Below are positions 7,844 to 15,122 of a stretch of 19,732 nt of DNA, piece after piece. The stretch is from assembly GCA_964439135.1 (NCBI GenBank), contig CAYTNN010000071.1:1-19732 (forward strand). Reading direction: 5' to 3'. The translations under genes and the position numbers were made by a program. The notes beneath the pieces were generated by a model. That model made no database searches. It worked only from the letters and a program-made list of their open reading frames with translations, and was not told the DNA's origin. The stretch is from JAFGPJ01 sp964439135 (lineage in GTDB: Bacteria; Planctomycetota; Phycisphaerae; Sedimentisphaerales; Anaerobacaceae). Numbering within the stretch: the first letter of the stretch is position 1; every line of letters begins with the position of its first letter.

Positions 7844-7860
7844 TTGGCATGCACTTTGCA
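7844..7860 (+). promoter_or_regulatory. Sigma-54 (-24/-12) promoter of the LamG/permease operon
   Basis: TTGGCATGCACTTTGCA matches the sigma-54 consensus TTGGCACGNNNNTTGCW at every defined position except one (T for C at position 7). The invariant GG (7846-7847) and GC (7858-7859) are 10 bp apart, as required. Transcription would begin near 7871, giving a leader of about 30 nt with AAAGGA at 7889-7894, 6 nt before the ATG at 7901. An AATCAA half-site resembling part of an IHF site lies just upstream at 7831-7836 but is weak. The adjacent sigma-54 activator gene strongly supports this call. Confidence 0.85.
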
Positions 7861-7900
7861 ATAATAGCAATTATAAAAAAACCAAAGGAAAGGACTAATT

Positions 7901-10594
7901 ATGGAAAATACTGATTTAATCAATAAAAAGGATGGGATCCTAATTTGTGGATTGGCATACGTTCTTCTGATAGCACAAAGCTTTTCTGTGGTTTGTGCAG
8001 GGCAACCACAGCTTCTGGATGAATCAGCGGTTAATCGCGTGCTGAGTCTGGATGGGCAGGGGGATTGTATGCGTGTAGCAGACTCGCAAACGATGCGTTC
8101 GTTTTCAGATGCAATTACGATTGAAATCTGGCTGAAGGCATCATCATTTTATGCAGAGAATGGAGGCATCAACTCAATTATCCGCAAGAATATTATTTCG
8201 GGTGCTGAGAATTTCTTACTTCGCTTTCGAAATATCGACGGAGCGCCAATGCTGGATATGGGTCTTGGCGGTGAGGTCGGAGGACTGCGGGTGGACCATG
8301 AGTTTGCGGTGGGCACATGGTATCATCTTGTCGGGACTTATGATGGAAGCACAATCACAATCTTTGTTAATGGCCTCTTCATCGATAGCAAGAATATATC
8401 CGGTCGATTGCATATCGATCAGTCCGATCTATACGTTGGCAGAGGCGACCCGACGTTCAGTGACGGCGAGTACTTCCACGGTGTGCTTGACGAGATTCGC
8501 ATCTGGAACATCGCGCGTTCGCAGGAACAAATCCAGGCCGCCATGAACACCTCGTTGAGCAGCAAGGAAGAAGGCTTACTCGCATACTGGAACTTCGACG
8601 ACGGTACGACCAAAGACCTGTCCGGCCACGGCAACGACGGACTCCTGGACGGAGGCGCCCGGATTGTGGAATCTCCTCGCCCAGACTCACCAGCGCCCGA
8701 GCAAGAACAGCCAAGTAAACTCCTTGCCTGGTGGAAGCTCGATGAAGTCGATGGAAATGATGTCACTGATTCTTCAGGTAATGATTGTATGGGTACGCTC
8801 GTTGGGAATCCGCAGTGGCGACCTACCGGTGGAAAGGTTGGCGGGGCCCTTGAGTTCGACGGAGACGGTGACTATGTCGAGATCGGCAATGAATCGGTAT
8901 TCGATATTGCAGGTGCTATAACTGTCGCTGCCTGGATCAGGGTCAACGCTTTCGATAAACGCTGGCAGACCATCGTTGCAAAAGGTGACACGAGTTGGTG
9001 GCTCCAAAGATATGCCGAGGATGATACTCTCGCATTTCATTGTACAGGGATTACTTCTGTCACGAGCCAGCGGCCAGAAGGTATCGAAGGCAAGAAAAAT
9101 GTTAACGACGAACAGTGGCATCATGTGGTTGGTGTCTATGATGGCTCGGCGATACTACTGTATATCGATGGCGTACTGGACAACTCCAGCAAAGCTTCGG
9201 GTGAAATCCGGATGAATGACTCGGCTGTGATTATCGGGGGCAATAGTGAGCAAAGCAGCCGCGAGTGGAACGGCCTGATCGATGAGGTTAGTGTTATCGC
9301 CGGAGCGATAGATGCTGATGCAGTTCATGCGTTTTATACAGGCGCCGACCCGGTCACGATAGCACAAACGGCTAACCTGCAGCTTCAGGGTCCTGAAAAG
9401 CTTCTCGCCTGGTGGAAGTTTGACAATGACGCCAACGACAGCGCCGGGGCCAATCATGGGACCGTACATGGGAATCCCGCATATGCGGACGGCAAGGTTG
9501 GCCGGGCGATCAGCCTCGACGGTGACGATTACGTGGACTGCGGCAATCCGGATTCGCTGAACTTCGGGGCCGGCGACTGGACCATATCGGCCTGGATAAA
9601 GACGACACAGTCCGGAACAAATGAAGATGATGCGCATATGAATAGGGGAACTGTCTTTGCTAACGGTGGAGACGAGGAAGGTGGCGTACGGTACAGCTTG
9701 GTGGTGAACGAAACTATTCTTGACCGGATCGCCGTGACCACCGATGACGACAATGCCAAGGTCCAGGCCACCGCTCGTACCGTTGTGAATGATGGTGCCT
9801 GGCACCACATCGTTGGGATGAGAAACGCAGGGCAGTTGCGAGTCTATGTCGATGGCGTGCTGGATGGAGGCCGCTATCTTCCCGCCGAATACGACCTTTC
9901 CGGTGCATCCCAGCAAAATGCCTATATTGGAGTGATCACCGACCACAGAGACAACATCCTGTATAAGTATTTTATCGGCCTCATCGATGAGGTTTGTATT
10001 ATTCGCGGCTCGATTGACGCTGACGGAGTCCGTGCGCTCTATTCGGGCGAGGACCCGATTAAAGTTGCACAGACGTCGATCATTACCCGCCCCGGAGCGG
10101 CCGAACGCAAACCGCGGACCGGCCAGATGACAGGCGCCAGCGGGGTTATCGAAGGCGATTGGCGAATAGTCTCAGATCAGGTAAGCCAACAGGCTATAAT
10201 CGAAATCCAAAAAAAAACCGACGGCACCCTTGCTGCTACCGTTGTCGCCGAGAGCCCCGACGAGGCATCACCGGCAATACCTTTGGATGAGGTCACTTTT
10301 GAAAATGGCAAGCTTTGCTTCAAAATGATGTCCGATCAGGGTGACTTCGAAGGCACAATGAAAGCAGATGGCTCGACCATCGAGGGTCAATTCCGGCAAC
10401 AGGGAAAGACAATGGCGCTTGCTCTTAAGCGCATCGGTGCAGCTCCGAGTGAAGTAGCTACTGTCGTGCAGGAGCAACTCCAGGATTCGACAAGCAGTAA
10501 AAGCAACATAGCAGTGGCATTGATATTGGTCCTTGCTCTGGCCGGTGTTGTTGCAGGGATAGTATTTTTCCTCGTCAAATCGAGTATAAGATAA
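7901..10594 (+). CDS. Membrane-anchored triple LamG (concanavalin A-like) domain protein
   Basis: This 897-residue envelope protein is the first gene of the sigma-54 operon. An N-terminal hydrophobic signal (ILICGLAYVLLIAQSFSVV) is followed by three LamG_3-type beta-sandwich domains at about 43-255, 271-485 and 499-717. Each has the family pattern LAWWKLD / FDGDGDYVEIG / WHHVVGVYDGS / GLIDEVSV. A separate beta-rich domain at about 748-845 (GDWRIV, VTFENGKLCFKM, TIEGQF) resembles small beta-barrel modules found beside hydrolases in related bacteria. A single membrane helix near the C terminus (868-893) ends in the basic tail KSSIR, so the bulk should be periplasmic or surface-exposed. No exosortase-type PEP motif precedes the helix. 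LamG domains bind sugars or proteins; here the ligand is unknown. A run of nine A at 10209-10217 is slippage-prone but in frame. The next gene starts 17 bp after the stop. Confidence 0.88.
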   Translation: MENTDLINKKDGILICGLAYVLLIAQSFSVVCAGQPQLLDESAVNRVLSLDGQGDCMRVADSQTMRSFSDAITIEIWLKASSFYAENGGINSIIRKNIISGAENFLLRFRNIDGAPMLDMGLGGEVGGLRVDHEFAVGTWYHLVGTYDGSTITIFVNGLFIDSKNISGRLHIDQSDLYVGRGDPTFSDGEYFHGVLDEIRIWNIARSQEQIQAAMNTSLSSKEEGLLAYWNFDDGTTKDLSGHGNDGLLDGGARIVESPRPDSPAPEQEQPSKLLAWWKLDEVDGNDVTDSSGNDCMGTLVGNPQWRPTGGKVGGALEFDGDGDYVEIGNESVFDIAGAITVAAWIRVNAFDKRWQTIVAKGDTSWWLQRYAEDDTLAFHCTGITSVTSQRPEGIEGKKNVNDEQWHHVVGVYDGSAILLYIDGVLDNSSKASGEIRMNDSAVIIGGNSEQSSREWNGLIDEVSVIAGAIDADAVHAFYTGADPVTIAQTANLQLQGPEKLLAWWKFDNDANDSAGANHGTVHGNPAYADGKVGRAISLDGDDYVDCGNPDSLNFGAGDWTISAWIKTTQSGTNEDDAHMNRGTVFANGGDEEGGVRYSLVVNETILDRIAVTTDDDNAKVQATARTVVNDGAWHHIVGMRNAGQLRVYVDGVLDGGRYLPAEYDLSGASQQNAYIGVITDHRDNILYKYFIGLIDEVCIIRGSIDADGVRALYSGEDPIKVAQTSIITRPGAAERKPRTGQMTGASGVIEGDWRIVSDQVSQQAIIEIQKKTDGTLAATVVAESPDEASPAIPLDEVTFENGKLCFKMMSDQGDFEGTMKADGSTIEGQFRQQGKTMALALKRIGAAPSEVATVVQEQLQDSTSSKSNIAVALILVLALAGVVAGIVFFLVKSSIR

Positions 10595-10611
10595 AGCAAG
10601 GGAGTACTCAA

Positions 10612-12093
10612 ATGATATGGAAGATTGCGAAAAAGGAATTCCTGCTGAACCTGATGACTTTCAAGTTTGCAGTAGGGACAATACTCTGTGTTGTTCTGAT
10701 GGCCGTCTTTGTGCCCATCTTAGGCAAAGCTTACCAGGAAAGACTCAAAACTTACAACCAGAACGTTGCCTATAACGAAGCCGAGCTGCATAAAGTCACC
10801 GTCTATAAAAATATCACGCCCGCCATATATCGGCGGCCGTCCGTGCTGGCGGTCTTCAGTGAAGGGCTGGCTAAGCAGCTCGGCAACTCAGCGACGATCG
10901 AGTACGATGAGGTTCCTGAGATAAGTGGGGCGGCGGCGAATCACTATCTGTCCATCTTTTCGGTCTTTGACGTCTCGCTGATATTCAAAATTGTCATCAG
11001 CATCCTGGCATTGCTTCTGGCGTATGACGCCATATCCGGCGAAAGAGAGCGAGGAACACTGCGGTTGGTGCTATCAAATAACGCTGCACGCTATCAGGTG
11101 TTACTTGGCAAGCTTCTGGCGGGGTTGCTGGTCCTTGTTGTGGCCGTCACAATCGCCTTTGTTTTGGGATTAGTCATTCTGCTTTGTTTGCCGATGGTGG
11201 ATTTTACCGGTTCGGACTGGATTCGCATTGGATTGATGTATCTTGCTTCGTTAGTATTTATTGTAACGATGTACAATCTGGGGTTGCTGTTTTCTTCTCT
11301 GGCCAGAAGATCCGCCCTTTCACTGGTGCTCGCGTTGTTTGTGTGGATCATTTTTCTGGTGGTGATTCCGAATGCAAGTGTATATTTGGCCACACAGACT
11401 CGATCCATTGAGCCGGAGGATAAGATAAATAAACAGATTACCTCGCTGCGAAGGCAGGCGCAAACGGAATTCTATAAGGAACTGGAGCGTTCCGGCAAGA
11501 GTTATATGTCCGGACATAATGAACGCTCTGATGTTCCCGGTGCAGGAGGTTTTGGACACGGTTACGTTCGATCCGGCTCTAAGGCTTTTATCTACAATGA
11601 ACTTATAAACTATAGCATCGATGTGCCCATTCAAATCAGATATGCCAACCAGTACTCGGAAATCAAAGATGTTTATCTCCGCAGCCTTTTCGAACAGACA
11701 CGATTGGCAAATAATCTATCCCGAATTTCCCCCATTTCTCTGTACGAGAACATAATGTCTGCTCTGGCCGAGACCGACATGGCCGGCTTTCAGCACTTCA
11801 TCGACGCTGTTAAACCGTATCGAAATGACATTATCGAGTACATGCGTTCCAGAACCAATAACTTCTCTTCGACGATTTTTTTCACACCCTGTACCGAAGA
11901 AGAGATCGAGACCCGGCCATCAGGTGATACTGCTGCGCCTCTTGAGCTAAGCGATCTGCCCCGATTCACTTACAGTGCCGATATTGTGGTAACTCTGCGC
12001 AGGATCGCTCCCGATTTGGCATTCCTCATCCTTGGGAATGTCCTGTTTTTTGCCGTGGCGTTTGCAGCATTTACAAGATATGACGTCAGATGA
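10612..12093 (+). CDS. ABC-2-type transporter permease, type A copy 1
   Basis: This 493-residue inner-membrane permease is related to the ABC-2/NosY-like permease superfamily. Predicted layout: TM1 about 17-38; a periplasmic domain about 40-118 that includes VLAVFSEGLAKQLG; TM2 about 122-142; a cytoplasmic coupling segment ISGERERGTLRL (about 141-152); TM3-TM5 between about 165 and 262; a second large periplasmic domain about 263-455; TM6 about 468-488; and a short cytoplasmic end YDVR. A ribosome site of the AAGGGAG type precedes the ATG. It is the first of four permease genes in the order A-B-A-B and is paralogous to the gene at 13588; the first 24 residues are identical. No ATPase is encoded in the window, so the energising subunit must be encoded elsewhere, most likely downstream. 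Cargo is unknown. Confidence 0.85.
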   Translation: MIWKIAKKEFLLNLMTFKFAVGTILCVVLMAVFVPILGKAYQERLKTYNQNVAYNEAELHKVTVYKNITPAIYRRPSVLAVFSEGLAKQLGNSATIEYDEVPEISGAAANHYLSIFSVFDVSLIFKIVISILALLLAYDAISGERERGTLRLVLSNNAARYQVLLGKLLAGLLVLVVAVTIAFVLGLVILLCLPMVDFTGSDWIRIGLMYLASLVFIVTMYNLGLLFSSLARRSALSLVLALFVWIIFLVVIPNASVYLATQTRSIEPEDKINKQITSLRRQAQTEFYKELERSGKSYMSGHNERSDVPGAGGFGHGYVRSGSKAFIYNELINYSIDVPIQIRYANQYSEIKDVYLRSLFEQTRLANNLSRISPISLYENIMSALAETDMAGFQHFIDAVKPYRNDIIEYMRSRTNNFSSTIFFTPCTEEEIETRPSGDTAAPLELSDLPRFTYSADIVVTLRRIAPDLAFLILGNVLFFAVAFAAFTRYDVR

Positions 12094-12151
12094 TTCGGCA
12101 TCAAGTGGAGAAAAATAAAATGTATTTTTATACGAGCATCGGAGGCCTGAT

Positions 12152-13570
12152 ATGATTCGCCAAATTATACGCAAGGAAATTCTGGAGAACCTTTTGAGTT
12201 TGCGCTTCGTTCTTTCGCTGGTGCTGATCATCGTACTTTTTGCTGTCAGCGGATTTGTCTTTGTGGGCAAGTACAAGCAGCAGTCGAGCGATTACTGGGA
12301 AAAAACAAACGAGAACCTGGCAGGCCTGAGTAAACAATCGCAGCAGCTTTACAGATTGGCGTTCTATAGACAAAGCGTCTGGAGAGAGCCAAAACCGCTT
12401 GCTCTTTGCACAGAAGGATTTGAGAAGTCTTTGCCTAACTGCTTTACGTTCAACGTATTCGACAGTGACTTGCCCGAGATAAAAGGCCGGGGCAACTTTA
12501 CTCTCTCTCATTTCAGCAACATCGACTGGGCTTTCATTGTTTCTGTGATTCTGAGCTTTCTGTCGCTGGTTTTTACTTACGACAGCATATGCGGCGAGAA
12601 GGAAGATGGAACACTGCGTCAGATGCTGGCTAATACAATCCCAAGGTATGAGGTGCTCATGGGCAAGTATTTTGGCGTCATGCTGACTATAGGCATCCCT
12701 TTATTTATCGGCCTTCTGGTTAGCCTCATCATTATGATCGCTTCGAACGTTACCGTTATTGGCGGACTGGATTGGCTGAAAATTCTTATCATTGTTCTTG
12801 TGTCTTTCCTGTATCTTTCCATTTTCATCCTGCTGGGAATGTTTGTATCGAGCAGAACCGCCTACCCCGCCAATTCCATGGTTATCCTCTTACTGGTTTG
12901 GGTGGTATTGGTTATTCTTTTACCGAGCTTCGGGAGGATTATATCCGAGGTGTCCGGTGAGGCTCCAAATCCTGCAGAACTGGAGAGAAGGCTGGCCGAA
13001 GTCAGGACCGATGTATGGAGCAACGCCGAGAGATATGGTGAGGGGGCGGGGAGCTGGTCTGGTAATCCCAAAAATCCTTCGAATAATCCTCCTGCAAGGG
13101 CCCGGCTTAAAAACGCATCGGCAAGTGCCCAAAATAAAGCCCGGGAAGATTATCACAACAAAATGATGGCCCAGGCATTAGTCGGCCGCAATCTCACGTG
13201 TTTTTCCCCGATCGTCATTTATCAGCGCGCCTCCGAGACCGTCGCCGGCACGGGAATTAACCACGTCGTAAGTCTTCAAAGCCAGATCAAAGAATATCAA
13301 GCCAATCTCAAGGAATACATTCGCGGCAGGGATGCCGAAGACCCTCTCAGCCTGCATCTGATATTTCCGGAGGACATTAGCGTGCGCTATTGGCGAATAA
13401 TTTCTCATAATCCCGTCGATTTCGCTACAGTACCGAAGTTTCAAGAGCGGGACCTTGCTCTTGGCCAGTCTCTGAAATTGGCCATTTGGGATATTGGGTT
13501 ATTGGCACTATTCAACCTGGTCTTCTTCGCAGGGGCTTTTGTATCGTTCCTGCGATACGACGTGCGGTGA
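12152..13570 (+). CDS. ABC-2-type transporter permease, type B copy 1
   Basis: This 472-residue permease has the same predicted six-helix layout as the type A protein. The N-terminal cytoplasmic helix and TM1 come first (MIRQIIRKEILENLL), then a periplasmic domain containing PLALCTEGFEKSLPN. The cytoplasmic motif ICGEKEDGTLR follows TM2. A second periplasmic domain of about 180 residues lies between TM5 and TM6, and the C terminus is FLRYDVR. GGAGG at 12141-12145 lies 6 nt before the ATG. It is 58 bp after A1 and 17 bp before A2, consistent with co-transcription. It is paralogous to the gene at 15123, which has exactly the same length. It probably pairs with the neighbouring type A permease as a heterodimer, which is inferred from gene order only. 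Confidence 0.84.
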   Translation: MIRQIIRKEILENLLSLRFVLSLVLIIVLFAVSGFVFVGKYKQQSSDYWEKTNENLAGLSKQSQQLYRLAFYRQSVWREPKPLALCTEGFEKSLPNCFTFNVFDSDLPEIKGRGNFTLSHFSNIDWAFIVSVILSFLSLVFTYDSICGEKEDGTLRQMLANTIPRYEVLMGKYFGVMLTIGIPLFIGLLVSLIIMIASNVTVIGGLDWLKILIIVLVSFLYLSIFILLGMFVSSRTAYPANSMVILLLVWVVLVILLPSFGRIISEVSGEAPNPAELERRLAEVRTDVWSNAERYGEGAGSWSGNPKNPSNNPPARARLKNASASAQNKAREDYHNKMMAQALVGRNLTCFSPIVIYQRASETVAGTGINHVVSLQSQIKEYQANLKEYIRGRDAEDPLSLHLIFPEDISVRYWRIISHNPVDFATVPKFQERDLALGQSLKLAIWDIGLLALFNLVFFAGAFVSFLRYDVR

Positions 13571-13587
13571 AAGAAAAAGGATATGCT

Positions 13588-15075
13588 ATGATCTGGAAAA
13601 TAGCCAAGAAAGAGTTTCTGCTGAATCTGATGACCTTTAAGTTTGCGGTCGGGACGATTGTGTGTGTGGTTCTGACGGCTGTATTTATGCCAATTCTGGC
13701 AAAGGACTATCAGCGAAGGTTAGAAGACTATAATGAGAACGTAGCTGCTAATGAGGCAGAATTGAGGAAAGTCAAAGTATATAAGAATATCAGACCCACG
13801 GCTTATCGAGCTCCAAATGTTCTTTCAGTCTTTAGCGAAGGACTGGAAAAGCAATTAGGCCAATCTGAAAAAATAGCATTGGGTGGCGTCTCTGAGATAA
13901 GTGCATCCTCTACTGGCAGCAATCCATTTCTTTCAATCTTCCCCATACTGGATGTTACCCTGATATTAAAAGTTGTCATGAGTATTCTGGCCCTTTTGGT
14001 TGCTTATAACACAATATCGGGCGAAAGGGAGCAAGGCACACTCAAGCTGACGCTCTCAGGTACGGTAGCCCGCTATCAAGTATTGTTGGGTAAGCTGCTG
14101 GCAGGGCTGGTAACCTTAATTGTTCCTGTCACAAGCGCATTCATCGTAGGGCTGTTAATACTTCAGTTTTTCCCTATGGTTAGTTTGACTGGAGCGAATT
14201 GGACACGCATTGGGTTGATGTACCTTGCCTCGTTAATTTTTGTCTCAGCAATGTTTAATATCGGCTTGCTATTTTCCTGTCTGATGCGCAGAGCCAGCAT
14301 TTCCCTGGTACTCGGATTGTTCGTCTGGGTAGTCTTCGCCGTGGTGATTCCCAACGGAAGCGTCTATCTGGCGAATTACCTTCGGCCCACCGAGGCCAGG
14401 GAGAAAATGGATGCCCAAGTCAGAGCGCTAAGGGAACAAGCGATTAACGAGATCCAAGACTTGACCAAAACACTTAGAACTGGTGGTAATCAAGGTATGG
14501 CTATGGGGGCTTTTCGGGGGATTTTTATTGTATATTGTGAAAAGGCTCTTATGGATGATTACAAAAAAAAGTATACACTCTCTGAACCGGTTAATATCAA
14601 GTATGCAGACAGAATATATGAAGTGCAGCAACAATATCTTGATGGGCTGATTAGACAGAAGCTCCTTGCACGCACCATTGCACAAATCTCTCCTATCACT
14701 GTCTACGAGAGTCTAATGTCGGTTCTTTCCGGTACGGATTTGGTGAGCTTTGGACACTTCAGAAACCGGGTCAAGTTGCATACAGATGAGGTTATAGAAT
14801 ATATCCGTTCCAAAACAGATAACTTTTCTTTGCCCTCTTACTTCACACCGAGCAAGGAAGAGGACTCCGGAGAGGGAAAGAAATGGGATTACAATAAAAT
14901 TCTTGAGCAGACTTCTCCTCTCAACTTGCAGGATTTGCCTCGGTTTAGCTGTGGGCCTGAAATATTGACAAAAGCTCTCCCCAGGGCTATCCCCCACATA
15001 TTGTTATTAGTCTTTATCAATGCCCTTTTTTTCACGTTATCCTTTGTGGCATTTCTAAAATATGACGTAAGGTGA
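13588..15075 (+). CDS. ABC-2-type transporter permease, type A copy 2
   Basis: This 495-residue paralogue of the permease at 10612 shares its topology. The start is ATG 13588, not the in-frame ATG 13486 inside the preceding gene: AAGG at 13577-13580 precedes it by 7 nt, and the product then aligns with copy 1 from residue 1. The first 24 residues are identical to copy 1, yet 15 of those codons differ synonymously. The coupling segment is ISGEREQGTLKL and the C terminus is FLKYDVR. The two copies agree well in the membrane regions and in SPITVYE. They diverge most in the second periplasmic domain around residues 285-335, where copy 1 has a Gly-rich stretch. That pattern fits a shared energising partner and different periplasmic partners or cargo. 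The function is inferred from family only. Confidence 0.85.
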   Translation: MIWKIAKKEFLLNLMTFKFAVGTIVCVVLTAVFMPILAKDYQRRLEDYNENVAANEAELRKVKVYKNIRPTAYRAPNVLSVFSEGLEKQLGQSEKIALGGVSEISASSTGSNPFLSIFPILDVTLILKVVMSILALLVAYNTISGEREQGTLKLTLSGTVARYQVLLGKLLAGLVTLIVPVTSAFIVGLLILQFFPMVSLTGANWTRIGLMYLASLIFVSAMFNIGLLFSCLMRRASISLVLGLFVWVVFAVVIPNGSVYLANYLRPTEAREKMDAQVRALREQAINEIQDLTKTLRTGGNQGMAMGAFRGIFIVYCEKALMDDYKKKYTLSEPVNIKYADRIYEVQQQYLDGLIRQKLLARTIAQISPITVYESLMSVLSGTDLVSFGHFRNRVKLHTDEVIEYIRSKTDNFSLPSYFTPSKEEDSGEGKKWDYNKILEQTSPLNLQDLPRFSCGPEILTKALPRAIPHILLLVFINALFFTLSFVAFLKYDVR

Positions 15076-15122
15076 AGTTGTAATTAAGCTAAGCAAAATT
15101 TCGGTTAAATCCGGAGGCGTAT

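Noticed and set aside
7729..7914. 61-codon plus-strand reading frame between the regulator and the LamG gene
   Set aside because: It overlaps an activator site and the sigma-54 promoter, would end inside the LamG gene, and has no ribosome site or recognisable sequence.
9155..9946. 263-codon minus-strand reading frame within the LamG gene
   Set aside because: It is antisense to well-matched LamG domains; its openness follows from codon bias of the plus-strand gene.
10209..10217. Run of nine A in the LamG gene as a programmed slippage site
   Set aside because: The frame continues normally into a conserved-looking beta domain and membrane anchor; no alternative-frame product of interest was seen, and similar A-runs of eight occur elsewhere in the window.
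13486..13587. Extended start for permease A2 inside the preceding gene
   Set aside because: The extra 34 residues do not align with copy A1, which starts exactly at the equivalent of ATG 13588, and AAGG precedes that ATG.
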